In this document: positions 42,675 through 50,545 of the stretch, piece by piece | How the letters are laid out: each line of letters opens with the position of its first letter | Position numbering within the stretch: position 1 is the first letter of the stretch | Assembly: GCF_001651035.1 (NCBI RefSeq) | Contig: NZ_LXRG01000163.1 | Coordinates: forward strand, 146,719-210,718 | From: Halomonas sp. ALS9 | GTDB taxonomy: Bacteria; Pseudomonadota; Gammaproteobacteria; Pseudomonadales; Halomonadaceae | Reading direction: 5' to 3' | Length of the DNA stretch: 64,000 bases | Translations under genes and position numbers: made by a program | Notes under the pieces: generated by a model | The model's database searches: none | The model's input: only the letters and a program-made list of their open reading frames with translations | Told to the model about the DNA's origin: nothing

Positions 42675-43628
42675 ATGACCAGCCAGCTGCAACAGTTGAA
42701 GCAACATTCGCTTGTCGTCGCCGACACCGGTGATCTTGACGCTATTCGTCGTTATCAGCCTCAGGATGCCACCACCAATCCTTCGCTCATTCTCAAAGCG
42801 TTTGGTTTGGCCGGTTACCAAGGACTGATTGATGAAGAGCTGAGCAGCGTCAAAGCCTCCGGTAGCAGCCGTGAAGAGCAGGTCAAACATGCTGTTGACC
42901 GCCTTTCGGTGGCCATGGGCAGTGAGATTTCTGCGGTTGTACCTGGGCGTGTCTCCACCGAAGTGGCAGCTCGGCTGTCGTTTGATACCCAGGCCAGCAT
43001 TGCCAAGGCCCACGAGTTAATTGAGCTCTACGACGCCCGCGGCGTGTCGCGGGATCGCGTACTCATCAAATTGGCCTCCACCTGGGAAGGCATTCGTGCT
43101 GCAGAGGTACTTGAGCGTGAGGGTATTCAGTGCAACTTGACGCTACTGTTCAGCGATGCCCAGGCCCAGGCCTGCTTTGATGCCGGGGTATTTCTGATCT
43201 CGCCCTTCGTGGGCCGCGTCACCGATTGGTACAAAAAAGAGACGGGCAATGACTACACGCCGGAAAACGACCCGGGCGTTCAGTTTGTGCAAGGCGTTTG
43301 CCAGCGTGCCAACCAGGGTGGCTATGAAACCGTGGTCATGGGCGCCAGCTTCCGTAATACCGGGCAGGTACTCGCCCTGGCAGGCTGCCCACGGCTAACG
43401 ATTTCGCCGGCATTATTAGAAGAGCTGGATGCCACCGAAGGCAGCGTTGCTGCGCAAATCCAAGCGGGCGAAGGCAATGGCAAGCCTACCGAACCGCTGA
43501 GCGAAGCCGCCTTCCGTTGGGGCCACAATCAGGACGCCATGGCCAACGACAAGCTGGCCGATGGTATCCGCCGTTTCCACGACGACCAGCTTGAGTTAGA
43601 GAGCCTGATCGATAAACGGCTAGGCTAA
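42675..43628 (+). CDS. tal: Transaldolase
   Basis: 317 residues, TalB type. [11 protein letters not shown] at about 34, the Schiff-base Lys in [14 protein letters not shown] near 133, [32 protein letters not shown] and [19 protein letters not shown]. It moves dihydroxyacetone units in the non-oxidative pentose phosphate pathway, linking the xylulose 5-phosphate from XylB to fructose 6-phosphate. AAGGAG ribosome site. A perfect 7-bp hairpin (GGCTAAC/GTTAGCC, 43623-43642) spans the stop but has no T-run. Confidence 0.96.
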   Translation: MTSQLQQLKQHSLVVADTGDLDAIRRYQPQDATTNPSLILKAFGLAGYQGLIDEELSSVKASGSSREEQVKHAVDRLSVAMGSEISAVVPGRVSTEVAARLSFDTQASIAKAHELIELYDARGVSRDRVLIKLASTWEGIRAAEVLEREGIQCNLTLLFSDAQAQACFDAGVFLISPFVGRVTDWYKKETGNDYTPENDPGVQFVQGVCQRANQGGYETVVMGASFRNTGQVLALAGCPRLTISPALLEELDATEGSVAAQIQAGEGNGKPTEPLSEAAFRWGHNQDAMANDKLADGIRRFHDDQLELESLIDKRLG

Positions 43629-43712
43629 CATACAGGTTAGCCCATGGCGTCGGGGTTAGGGCGCACCCTAACGCCTACGCAGTTATTCATTCGGGGACAG
43701 GGAGAAAGTCTT

Positions 43713-44555
43713 ATGGATGCCACCCTGAGCCAGCTATTGGAATCTATCGACTTAATCCCCACTGGCGATTTGCAGTCGCTCAGTGGGGGAGATATCGCCG
43801 CGGTGTACCGTCTGGATACGCGCCAGGGGCAGGTGGTGATTAAACACGACGATGCGGCGCGACTGCGCGGTGAAGCAGAAGGGCTGCGTACCTTGCGCAG
43901 CGCCTGCGAGCAGCTTGTGGTGCCTGAGGTATTAGGTTTGTCAGCGGGGTGGCTGGTCATTGAGTCGCTGAATACAGTGCCCGGTGGGCCGCAGAGCTCG
44001 GCAGCGCTTGGCGAAGGGCTGCGCGGCTTGCATGGTGTGATTGGCGACGCCCACGGTTGGCATCAGGATAATGCCTGTGGGCGCACGCCCCAGTCTAATG
44101 CACCGCTCAGTGACGGGCGGGCCTTCCAGCGCGAGCGGCGTTTATTACCCTTGTGTGACGCGTGTTACCAGCAAGGGCTGTTAGATAGCGAACTGCGAGG
44201 ACGAATCGAGCGCTTGGCCCAGGATTTGGAGAGCTGGCTACCCAACGCACCGCCCAGCCTGCTGCACGGTGACCTATGGTCGGGGAATGTGCTCTTCACG
44301 ACAAAGGGGCCAGCGATTATCGATCCAGCGGTGTATCGCCACTATCCAGAAGTCGACCTAGCGATGCTGACGCTATTTGGCTCGCCGGGGGAGGCGTTTT
44401 TTGACGCCTACTGGAACGGCGACGCCCCGACCGATTGGCCGAGGCGTGAAGCGCTGTTTCAGCTTTACCCGCTGCTGAATCACCTGCTGCTGTTCGGTGG
44501 CGGTTATAGCTCGGCGGTTGAACGCAGCGTGATGAGGCTTGCCACTTATGCTTAG
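43713..44555 (+). CDS. Fructosamine kinase family protein
   Basis: 280 residues from the ATG at 43713. Aminoglycoside-phosphotransferase-like fold of the FN3K family: the ATP-binding part has VVIKHDDAARLRGEAEGL, then LVIESLN, the catalytic loop PPSLLHGDLWSGNVLF and AIIDPAVYRHYPEVDLAML. FN3K-type enzymes phosphorylate ketoamines such as fructose-lysine so that glycation breaks down. It lies directly after transaldolase and could be co-transcribed with it. Bacterial relatives favour ribulosamines and similar ketoamines; the real substrate here is not shown. Confidence 0.88.
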   Translation: MDATLSQLLESIDLIPTGDLQSLSGGDIAAVYRLDTRQGQVVIKHDDAARLRGEAEGLRTLRSACEQLVVPEVLGLSAGWLVIESLNTVPGGPQSSAALGEGLRGLHGVIGDAHGWHQDNACGRTPQSNAPLSDGRAFQRERRLLPLCDACYQQGLLDSELRGRIERLAQDLESWLPNAPPSLLHGDLWSGNVLFTTKGPAIIDPAVYRHYPEVDLAMLTLFGSPGEAFFDAYWNGDAPTDWPRREALFQLYPLLNHLLLFGGGYSSAVERSVMRLATYA

Positions 44556-44635
44556 GCGCGACGTTCTTATCAGCACGACCCTAACCGGTTTGCTGCTAAA
44601 CTGCGTGGTCTACACTTTTAAGAAGGTTTTAATCG

Positions 44636-44665
44636 TTGACCTAGCGTAAATGACATAAATATAAA
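44636..44665 (+). promoter_or_regulatory. hipBST promoter
   Basis: TTGACC (44636-44641), 18-bp spacer, TATAAA (44660-44665), in an AT-rich gap 55 bp before hipB. Confidence 0.65.
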
Positions 44666-44678
44666 TAAAATAGAAAAA

Positions 44679-44721
44679 ATATCTGCTAAAGTGAATGAAA
44701 CTGTTATTCGGTGGCAGATAT
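44679..44721 (+). promoter_or_regulatory. Candidate HipB operator, split inverted repeat
   Basis: ATATCTGC (44679-44686) and its exact complement GCAGATAT (44714-44721), 27 bp apart, about three helical turns between half-site centres. The right arm covers the ribosome site and the start codon of hipB. Confidence 0.55.
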
Positions 44722-45175
44722 GGACATAAACACGAAGGATGAGGCGGGTTTTCTTGAAGACTTGAATCGGCTTCTGAACAAGCACTTCCGAGAAGAGCCC
44801 TTTGCGGACAATAAGCGCGACGTTAAGCGTTATAGTAAATCTCAATTCTCGACTGTTGCTAAACCTAAGCAAGGCGCGGATCTGCCGACAGCAACAGCAT
44901 CACTAATGGGTCTCTTGTCCCATCTTGTCGACTTAGAGAACCGGGTGCGGGTGGCCGAGAGTCGAGGTGAATTGAGGCCCTTGTCCAGCGTCGGCCAGGT
45001 CATCAACGAAGCCCGCACAAGACAGAAGCTGACCGTTGAGGCGCTAGCCGATCTAGCGGGCGTGGGTACGGTGACCATCCACAAGGTTGAGAAGGGCAGC
45101 CTCCAGGTACAAGTGCCTAAACTTGTGCAGATCGCTGAGGCATTAGGTCTGGAGCTGTTGGTGAGTGCACGGTGA
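44720..45175 (+). CDS. hipB: HipB antitoxin/repressor with long N-terminal extension
   Basis: 151 residues from the ATG at 44720, which has GGTGG six bases upstream. The XRE-type helix-turn-helix is C-terminal (about 91-147): VGQVINEARTRQKLTVEALADLAGVGTVTIHKVEKG (in blocks), closely HipB-like. The first 85 or so residues are a charged segment with a short helical stretch (LMGLLSHLVDLENRVRVAES) not found in canonical HipB of about 88 residues. The stop overlaps the GTG of hipS (GTGA). It should repress the operon and hold the HipS-HipT complex. Confidence 0.88.
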   Translation: MDINTKDEAGFLEDLNRLLNKHFREEPFADNKRDVKRYSKSQFSTVAKPKQGADLPTATASLMGLLSHLVDLENRVRVAESRGELRPLSSVGQVINEARTRQKLTVEALADLAGVGTVTIHKVEKGSLQVQVPKLVQIAEALGLELLVSAR

Positions 45176-45495
45176 GAAAAGCCAGGGTCTATTACAAGGG
45201 GCGATACGCTGGGCTGCTGCAAGAGGACGAAGAGGGCCTTTTTCAGTTTAGCTATGACGCTCTCTACCGGATAGATGGCTATCCAATCGCCTTCAGTATT
45301 CCGCTCTCTGCTGAGCCCTACGTCACACAAGGGCTGCCCCCTTTCTTTGAGAACCTGGTCTCTGAGGGCTGGCTACGCCGGGTACAGTCCACCACTCAAC
45401 GCATTGATGAGAACGATAGTTTCGGCCTGCTATTGCTGAACGGTCGTGATCTGATCGGCGCTGTTTCTGTTCTATCGCTAGAGGATCACGCATGA
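45172..45495 (+). CDS. hipS: HipS: separate HipA N-subdomain-like antitoxin
   Basis: 107 residues starting at GTG, overlapping hipB by 4 bp. The sequence matches the N-terminal subdomain (Couple_hipA) of HipA, here a free protein: VYYKGRYAGLLQED, YDALYRIDGYPIAFSIPL, GLPPFFENLVSEGWLRR and GAVSVLSL. In the E. coli O127 HipBST system the equivalent small protein, not HipB, neutralises the kinase, and a Trp in this region is reported as important; W67 occupies that place here. It overlaps hipT by ATGA, which argues for a true three-gene design rather than a broken hipA. Confidence 0.88.
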   Translation: MRKARVYYKGRYAGLLQEDEEGLFQFSYDALYRIDGYPIAFSIPLSAEPYVTQGLPPFFENLVSEGWLRRVQSTTQRIDENDSFGLLLLNGRDLIGAVSVLSLEDHA

Positions 45496-46505
45496 GCTAT
45501 CGTCGATGCCTAGCCACGTTAGCACCACTAGCGGCCGACGAGATGGAACTCGGCTATCGTAAGACCGCGTTGAAAAAGCTGTTTGGCACAACCGATATCA
45601 AACTGCCGCTGACCTTTAGCCGCCGGGAATTTTTCACCAAAAGTGCCCAGTACACCAGGGGGCTATCGATTTCAGGTGTCCAGCAAAAACTCTCTTTACG
45701 GCTGAACCCGGAGACGCGGGAGTTAGAGCCGACAGCCGAAGGTGGGGAGTTCATCCTCAAGCCCAGCCCAGAGGAGTATCCGCATGCGGCTGAAAATGAA
45801 CATGCGGCAATGCTGGCGAGTGAGCGTATCGGTATTGAGACGGCTAATCGCACGCTGGTTGCGTTTAAGGACGGAGAGTTGGCTTACCTTACCCGTCGCT
45901 TCGACCGCCAAGCTGACGGTAGCAAAATTCACCAAGAGGACATCATGCAGATAAGCGGGATGCCTCCCGCGGGCAAATACGCTCTTTCTTATGAGCTGGC
46001 GGGAACAAAAATTGACGCAGCGACGTTCGGGAAAATGGCTGTCAAACTGGATCTCTTTAAGCGAGTGCTGTTTTCCTATGTGATTGGCAATGATGACCTA
46101 CATATGAAAAACCTGAGTCTGCAACGGGTAGACGATGCCCCTGGGGGCTATTTCGACAAGCTCACACCTAGCTACGATGTGTTGTTTGTGCAGGCGTTTG
46201 AAGCCAGTAAAAATGGCCAGTTTCTTGCCTGTGATCTATTGACTGATCCTGAATCAGGAGAAGAGGCATTTACCGAGCACTATGCCCATTATGGCTTCTA
46301 TACGGGGTATGACTTCCTTGAGCTAGGGAGACGTTATGGATTGCGTGCTGCCACGGTAATCAAAGCTATTCGTGACCAGGTGAAAAAACAAGATGAAATC
46401 CTTGATGTTATAGCGTCCAGCTACATGCCGGAGGTAATGAAACAAGAGGCCGCTAGCTTAGTCAAGGGGCGCACCAGGGCGATATCGACGGGAGTGGATA
46501 GATAG
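45492..46505 (+). CDS. hipT: HipT serine/threonine kinase toxin
   Basis: 337 residues. HipA-like kinase core without the N-subdomain. The Gly-rich loop has S59-I60-S61 in GLSISGVQQKL, the same SIS autophosphorylation motif as E. coli HipT. ATP-binding K90 is in EFILKPSP, catalytic Asp is in VIGNDDLHMKN (about D202), and metal-binding Asp is in PSYDVLF (about D229). E. coli HipT phosphorylates tryptophanyl-tRNA synthetase; that target is by analogy only. Last gene of hipBST; no clear terminator before the convergent cynS. Confidence 0.9.
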   Translation: MSYRRCLATLAPLAADEMELGYRKTALKKLFGTTDIKLPLTFSRREFFTKSAQYTRGLSISGVQQKLSLRLNPETRELEPTAEGGEFILKPSPEEYPHAAENEHAAMLASERIGIETANRTLVAFKDGELAYLTRRFDRQADGSKIHQEDIMQISGMPPAGKYALSYELAGTKIDAATFGKMAVKLDLFKRVLFSYVIGNDDLHMKNLSLQRVDDAPGGYFDKLTPSYDVLFVQAFEASKNGQFLACDLLTDPESGEEAFTEHYAHYGFYTGYDFLELGRRYGLRAATVIKAIRDQVKKQDEILDVIASSYMPEVMKQEAASLVKGRTRAISTGVDR

Positions 46506-46654
46506 TCGGTACTAGATCGTTAAATGATATGCTGTTAATTAGCGCTGATTAATGTTCCAACGTATAAGGTGTGCAACACAGCCGCGACGAAGGCCTCTGG
46601 GCACCCGCCGCGGATCTACTACTGAAGTTTTGCTTGAACGTTACTGGCGATGTT

Positions 46655-47095
46655 TCACCAGGATTTATAAGGCAAGAACTTACCGTTAAGAGTGAGCAGA
46701 ACTCGGTCGCCTTTGGGGTCTTCGACTTTGTCGACCTCCATGGTGAAGTCGATGGCGCTCATAATGCCGTCGCCAAATTTTTCCTGCACCACGTCTTTCA
46801 AGGTCTCCCCGTACACACCGACGACCTCATATAGGCGGTAGATAAACGGATCCTGGGGGATCGCTTCATCCCAGGCCTTGGTGGGGAAAGCCACCAAAGC
46901 CTCGGCGACATCGTTCTCCACACCTAGAGTATCGCAAATCTTATGGGCGATATCGGCGCTGGCGCTGTTCATGCCGTAACAGGCGGAGGCCACCCAAACC
47001 GGCGACATGCCAACCGCTTTGCCAATATCATCCCAGCTCATTTTCTTGCGCGCTTTGGCGGCGAGCAGGGTGTGACGCATTTCGAGCTTATCCAT
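46655..47095 (-). CDS. cynS: Cyanase (cyanate hydratase)
   Basis: 146 residues from the ATG at 47095. It has an N-terminal helical domain (WDDIGKAVGMSPVWVASACYGMNSAS) and a C-terminal catalytic domain. The active-site triad is intact: R87 and E90 in FIYRLYEVVGVYG and S113 in GDGIMSAIDF, each nine residues earlier than E. coli R96, E99, S122. It converts cyanate and bicarbonate to ammonium and carbon dioxide, giving detoxification and a nitrogen source. It lies 58 bp after an FNT channel gene on the same strand. Confidence 0.97.
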   Translation of the reverse strand: MDKLEMRHTLLAAKARKKMSWDDIGKAVGMSPVWVASACYGMNSASADIAHKICDTLGVENDVAEALVAFPTKAWDEAIPQDPFIYRLYEVVGVYGETLKDVVQEKFGDGIMSAIDFTMEVDKVEDPKGDRVLLTLNGKFLPYKSW

Positions 47096-47153
47096 GAGAG
47101 TTCTCCCGTTAAATGGAGGGCGAATAACGCCCTGATCATCGACTGGTCGTCGA

Positions 47154-47966
47154 TCAAGATAAAACCTTTTTAGGCTGCGTACGGACGTGGGTGGTGTAGA
47201 GAACCAATCCAACCAAGGTCAAGCCACCGACCAGGTTGCCCAGCACTGTGGGGATTTCGTTCCACATAATGTATTGGTACAGAGTGAAGTCGGCGCCCAT
47301 CATTAGGCCAATGGGGAACAGGAACATGTTGACCACGGAGTGCTCAAAACCGAGATAGAAAAACACAATAATCGGCATCCACATGGCCATGATTTTGCCG
47401 GAAACCGTCGTTGAAATGGCGGCTCCAACGACGCCCATGGATACCATCCAGTTGCAGAACATGCCTCTCAAGAAGAGCACGATCCAACCGGCAAAACCCG
47501 CCTCTTGGTAACCTACCGTGCGGCTTTCACCCACGGCCATCATCGTTTGGCCGACAGCGTTGATCTCCTCGGTACCGCCCATGGTGAAATTCAGGTAGCC
47601 GAAGATGGCGATAAACAGGGCGCCTCCGAGGTTACCAAGCCCCACCAACCCCCAGCACTTCAGCATTCGCGGTAGAGTGACGCCAGGACGCTTATCGAGC
47701 CATGCAATAGGCACTAGCGTAAAAACCCCGGTTAGCAGGTCATAGCCCATCAGATAGAGCATGACGAAGCCCACGGGAAAGAGCAGTGCCCCAATCAAGA
47801 AGTTGCCTGTTTGGGTCGCGATGGTGATGGCAAAAATAACCGCCAACGCTAGGGTGGCCCCGGCCATAAAGGCACGAATAAGCGTGTCCCGGGTGCCCAT
47901 ATAGACTTTTGACTCACCCTGATCCACCAACTTAGTGACGAACTCACTGGGCATTAGATAAGACAT
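47154..47966 (-). CDS. Formate/nitrite transporter (FNT) family channel
   Basis: 270 residues from the ATG at 47966 (GGAGAC site). Six membrane spans. FNT landmarks are AFMAGATLALAVIFAI, GFVMLYLMGYDLLTGVFTLVP, LVGLGNLGGALFIAIFGY, GMFCNWMVSMGVVGA and VNMFLFPIGLMMGADFT, close to the FocA/NirC signatures. It passes small monovalent anions across the inner membrane. Being in one unit with cynS suggests cyanate, nitrite or bicarbonate; no known cynX or ABC cyanate transporter is nearby. Transcription probably starts from the sigma-54 site at 48115. Confidence 0.92.
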   Translation of the reverse strand: MSYLMPSEFVTKLVDQGESKVYMGTRDTLIRAFMAGATLALAVIFAITIATQTGNFLIGALLFPVGFVMLYLMGYDLLTGVFTLVPIAWLDKRPGVTLPRMLKCWGLVGLGNLGGALFIAIFGYLNFTMGGTEEINAVGQTMMAVGESRTVGYQEAGFAGWIVLFLRGMFCNWMVSMGVVGAAISTTVSGKIMAMWMPIIVFFYLGFEHSVVNMFLFPIGLMMGADFTLYQYIMWNEIPTVLGNLVGGLTLVGLVLYTTHVRTQPKKVLS

Positions 47967-48114
47967 AAGTATGTCTCCTGTGTCATTTCGGTTTATTAAC
48001 GCCTGGCCCAAGAGTTTTAGTGTTTCTCGAACGGAACAATAAAACCGATGGCTGCGCCATCTTGGTGCGGAAGGGATTCAGCGTGCGACGCTATTGCGCT
48101 ATCCGTACATGTAG

Positions 48115-48130
48115 TGCGATTTGTGTGCCA
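48115..48130 (-). promoter_or_regulatory. Sigma-54 promoter for the FNT-cynS operon
   Basis: Read on the minus strand: TGGCAC-ACAAA-TCGCA, against the consensus TGGCAC-N5-TTGCA. There is one mismatch, and the GG and GC elements are correctly spaced. It is about 150 bp upstream of the FNT start. Confidence 0.65.
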
Positions 48131-48211
48131 ATTCACGCCTTATGAACTTATCTTATTGTTTTTAAAGATTTAAATTTTATTGTTGTTAACGTTTCTGAAG
48201 GGAGGAATGGG

Positions 48212-48264
48212 TTACGAAAAAACGTAATTAACGATATTTCGTTGTTTTAATGACGAAAAGTCGT
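48212..48264. promoter_or_regulatory. Three dyads, likely enhancer sites of the sigma-54 activator
   Basis: TTACG-N6-CGTAA (48212-48227), ACGA-TATT-TCGT (48231-48242) and ACGA-AAAG-TCGT (48253-48264). Centres are 17 and 22 bp apart, 85-150 bp upstream of the -24/-12 site and just ahead of the activator gene. Confidence 0.6.
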
Positions 48265-48318
48265 AAGTGGCGTGGGAATTGAATGCTTAAGGGAAGATCA
48301 CCTTTGAGGTATACGCCA

Positions 48319-50250
48319 ATGGCTGAGCAAAAACGCACTCGCACCGCAGCTCTAATGGGCGATTTTTCACCGCTGGCAATGATCGTGATTGATCCTTTTG
48401 CCGATCAGTTGCTGGACGCTAACCCGGCCGCCTGCGCGATGCTCAATATGCATGAAGTGCTCCCTCTCAAGTCGCCGTTTAGCCATCGTTTGAGTGCGTC
48501 GCTGTCGCTATGGGTGAGCTTTACCGATGAAGCGCTGGTTCAAAAAACGGCTTGGTCGGATGATTTGGTGATGCTAGATATGCTTCGCCAACCGTATCGA
48601 GTTGAAGTTTATGCGCAGCGTATCGACGACTCTGGGCAGCTGTTATTGACGCTGATTGACCGCCATAAAGCCGAGCAGCGGCGGGCAAAAGCGGAACTAG
48701 GCCGCCAGCACCGCCAGGGGGAAGTGGGCTGGCAGCGGGTCGAGCAGGTGTTTGAGCGCATTGAGAAGCAAAACCAGCTCATTCTCAGCGCGGCGGGCGA
48801 GGGTATTTATGGCCTGGATGCCGAGGGTAAAACGACTTTTGTTAATCCCGCCGCCGAACGTATTTTAGGCTGGAGCACCGAGGATATGGTGGGCCACGAC
48901 GCACACCTGATGTTCCATCACACTCACGCCGATGGCAGTCATTTTCCGGTACAGCAGTGCCCAATCCACGCCTCGTTTAGTGATGGCCAGGTGCATCACG
49001 TCGACAACGAAGTGTTTTGGCACAAAAATGGCGAAGCGATCCCCGTTGAGTACACCAGCACGCCGATTTTTGAGATGGGCCGTTTGGTTGGGGCAGTGGT
49101 GCTGTTTCGCGATATACGTGAACGTAAGCGCGCAGAGCAGCAGTTGCGCGACGCCCTCGCAGAAGTGGAGTCGCTTAAACAGCGTTTGGAATTAGAAAAT
49201 GAGTATCTTCAAGAAGAGATAAAAGCGGAGCTTAACCATCGTGATATTGTCGGCAACAGCCCGGCGGTGGCAAAGTTAATCCAGCAGATTGAACTGGTCG
49301 CTCCCACCAGCGCCAACGTGCTAATTAGCGGTGAATCGGGTACTGGTAAAGAGCTGATTGCCCGCGCCATTCATGCCGGTAGCACGCGTAGCGACCGACC
49401 GCTGATCCGGGTGAACTGCGCGGCTATTCCACGCGACTTGTTTGAAAGCGAATTCTTTGGCCATGTGAAAGGCGCTTTTACCGGTGCGGTGCAGGATCGC
49501 ACTGGGCGCTTTGAGCTGGCCCACGGCGGCACACTGTTTTTGGATGAGGTCGGTGAAATACCCCTGGAACTACAGAGCAAGCTGCTGCGGGTGTTGCAGG
49601 ATCAGCAGTTTGAGCGGGTGGGCGATAACCGTACCCAGGAGGTTGACGTTCGTGTGATTGCCGCCACTAACCGCGAGCTGCGCGACATGATTGATGCGGG
49701 CCATTTTCGTGAAGATCTCTATTTCCGCCTTAACGTATTTCCCATTGACTCGATACCGCTGCGTAAGCGAATCGAGGACGTACCGCTGCTGGCGCGGCAT
49801 TTTTTACAGCGGGCTTGCCTGAAGTTCAACAAGCCAGGCGTGCGGATTCCCCCGGCCCAGTTAGAGATTCTGCAGCGCTACCCCTGGCCGGGCAATATTC
49901 GCGAACTGGAAAATATTATTGAGCGACAAGTCATTGTCACCCAGGATCGGCGCTTGATGTTTGATGACCTGCTGTTGGGGAAGTCGCCGGGTAAGATAAG
50001 CCGAACTAATCTGACGCCTTCTGTGACCCATTTCAACGAAGAACAGAGAGACGCAGCATTGCTCACCGAACATGCGCTAGCCCTGCGCCAGCGGGAAAGC
50101 ACGATTGCCGCGTTGAAGCGGGCTGGAGGGAAAGTCTCAGGCGCGGGCGGGGCGGCGGAGTTGCTTGGCATCAAGCCAACGACGCTGGCCTCGCGGCTTA
50201 ATAAATGGGGCATCGACACGCGAGCATTTCGTAAAAGAGCGCCGCATTAA
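48319..50250 (+). CDS. PAS-containing sigma-54-dependent activator (NtrC family)
   Basis: About 643 residues from the ATG at 48319, which has TTGAGGT eight bases upstream; an in-frame ATG at 48283 has a weaker site. Two sensory parts: an N-terminal PAS-like segment and a clear PAS domain (SAAGEGIYGLDAEGKTTFVNPA, in blocks) with a PAC-type end. A coiled segment then leads to AAA+: Walker A GESGTGKE at about 337, the sigma-54 contact loop GAFTGA at about 384, and the LFLDEVGEIPLELQSKLLR Walker B region. A Fis-type helix-turn-helix ends the protein. No receiver domain, so it senses a ligand or redox state directly. It is divergent from FNT-cynS and is probably their activator. Confidence 0.9.
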   Translation: MAEQKRTRTAALMGDFSPLAMIVIDPFADQLLDANPAACAMLNMHEVLPLKSPFSHRLSASLSLWVSFTDEALVQKTAWSDDLVMLDMLRQPYRVEVYAQRIDDSGQLLLTLIDRHKAEQRRAKAELGRQHRQGEVGWQRVEQVFERIEKQNQLILSAAGEGIYGLDAEGKTTFVNPAAERILGWSTEDMVGHDAHLMFHHTHADGSHFPVQQCPIHASFSDGQVHHVDNEVFWHKNGEAIPVEYTSTPIFEMGRLVGAVVLFRDIRERKRAEQQLRDALAEVESLKQRLELENEYLQEEIKAELNHRDIVGNSPAVAKLIQQIELVAPTSANVLISGESGTGKELIARAIHAGSTRSDRPLIRVNCAAIPRDLFESEFFGHVKGAFTGAVQDRTGRFELAHGGTLFLDEVGEIPLELQSKLLRVLQDQQFERVGDNRTQEVDVRVIAATNRELRDMIDAGHFREDLYFRLNVFPIDSIPLRKRIEDVPLLARHFLQRACLKFNKPGVRIPPAQLEILQRYPWPGNIRELENIIERQVIVTQDRRLMFDDLLLGKSPGKISRTNLTPSVTHFNEEQRDAALLTEHALALRQRESTIAALKRAGGKVSGAGGAAELLGIKPTTLASRLNKWGIDTRAFRKRAPH

Positions 50251-50294
50251 TCGCCAGGCCATCATGCTTTGGGCTAAGGTAAGCTGGAAGCGAC

Positions 50295-50364
50295 TTGACA
50301 ATAGGCTGTACACACATTTTTAGATTGTTCAAGGCTAGCATACATACATGAATGTAACTATAAT
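50295..50364 (+). promoter_or_regulatory. Efflux operon promoter region with AcrR-type operator
   Basis: TATAAT (50359-50364) is a perfect -10. TTGACA at 50295 with TTTAGA at 50319 is a second possible promoter. Between them, CATACATGAATGTAA (50343-50357) resembles the recalled AcrR/TtgR operator core and shares nine bases with the region upstream of the TetR gene at 58464. Confidence 0.6.
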
Positions 50365-50376
50365 GCTCATCTTTCT

Positions 50377-50478
50377 GAGTGGCACCGCACTTTGAGTGGC
50401 ACCGCACTTTGAGTGGCACCGCACTTTGAGTGGCACCGCACTTTGAGTGGCACCGCACTTTGAGTGGCACCGCACTTT
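50377..50478 (+). repeat. Six identical 17-bp tandem repeats in the efflux operon leader
   Basis: GAGTGGCACCGCACTTT repeated six times without a change, followed by a partial unit. It starts 12 bp after the TATAAT element, so the predicted mRNA leader is mostly repeat. Each unit holds AGTG...CACT, able to form a small hairpin. There are no spacers, so it is not CRISPR. Confidence 0.98.
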
Positions 50479-50545
50479 GAGTGAATGAGTGCGCTGATTG
50501 ATTAGTGCGTTCGCCAACCTGACGCTGATACCTAGAGGCAACACC

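Noticed and set aside
45172..46505. hipS and hipT as one frameshifted hipA
   Set aside because: The junction is a clean ATGA overlap, both proteins are complete, and hipT keeps the SIS motif and catalytic residues typical of HipT.
50377..50478. Repeat units read as sigma-54 promoters: each contains a perfect TGGCAC followed by TTTGA.
   Set aside because: The -12 GC is missing and the spacing of GG to the next element is off by one base, so these are not usable -24/-12 promoters. Titration of RpoN remains possible but unsupported.
50377..50478. CRISPR array
   Set aside because: Units abut directly with no spacers, and no cas genes are present.
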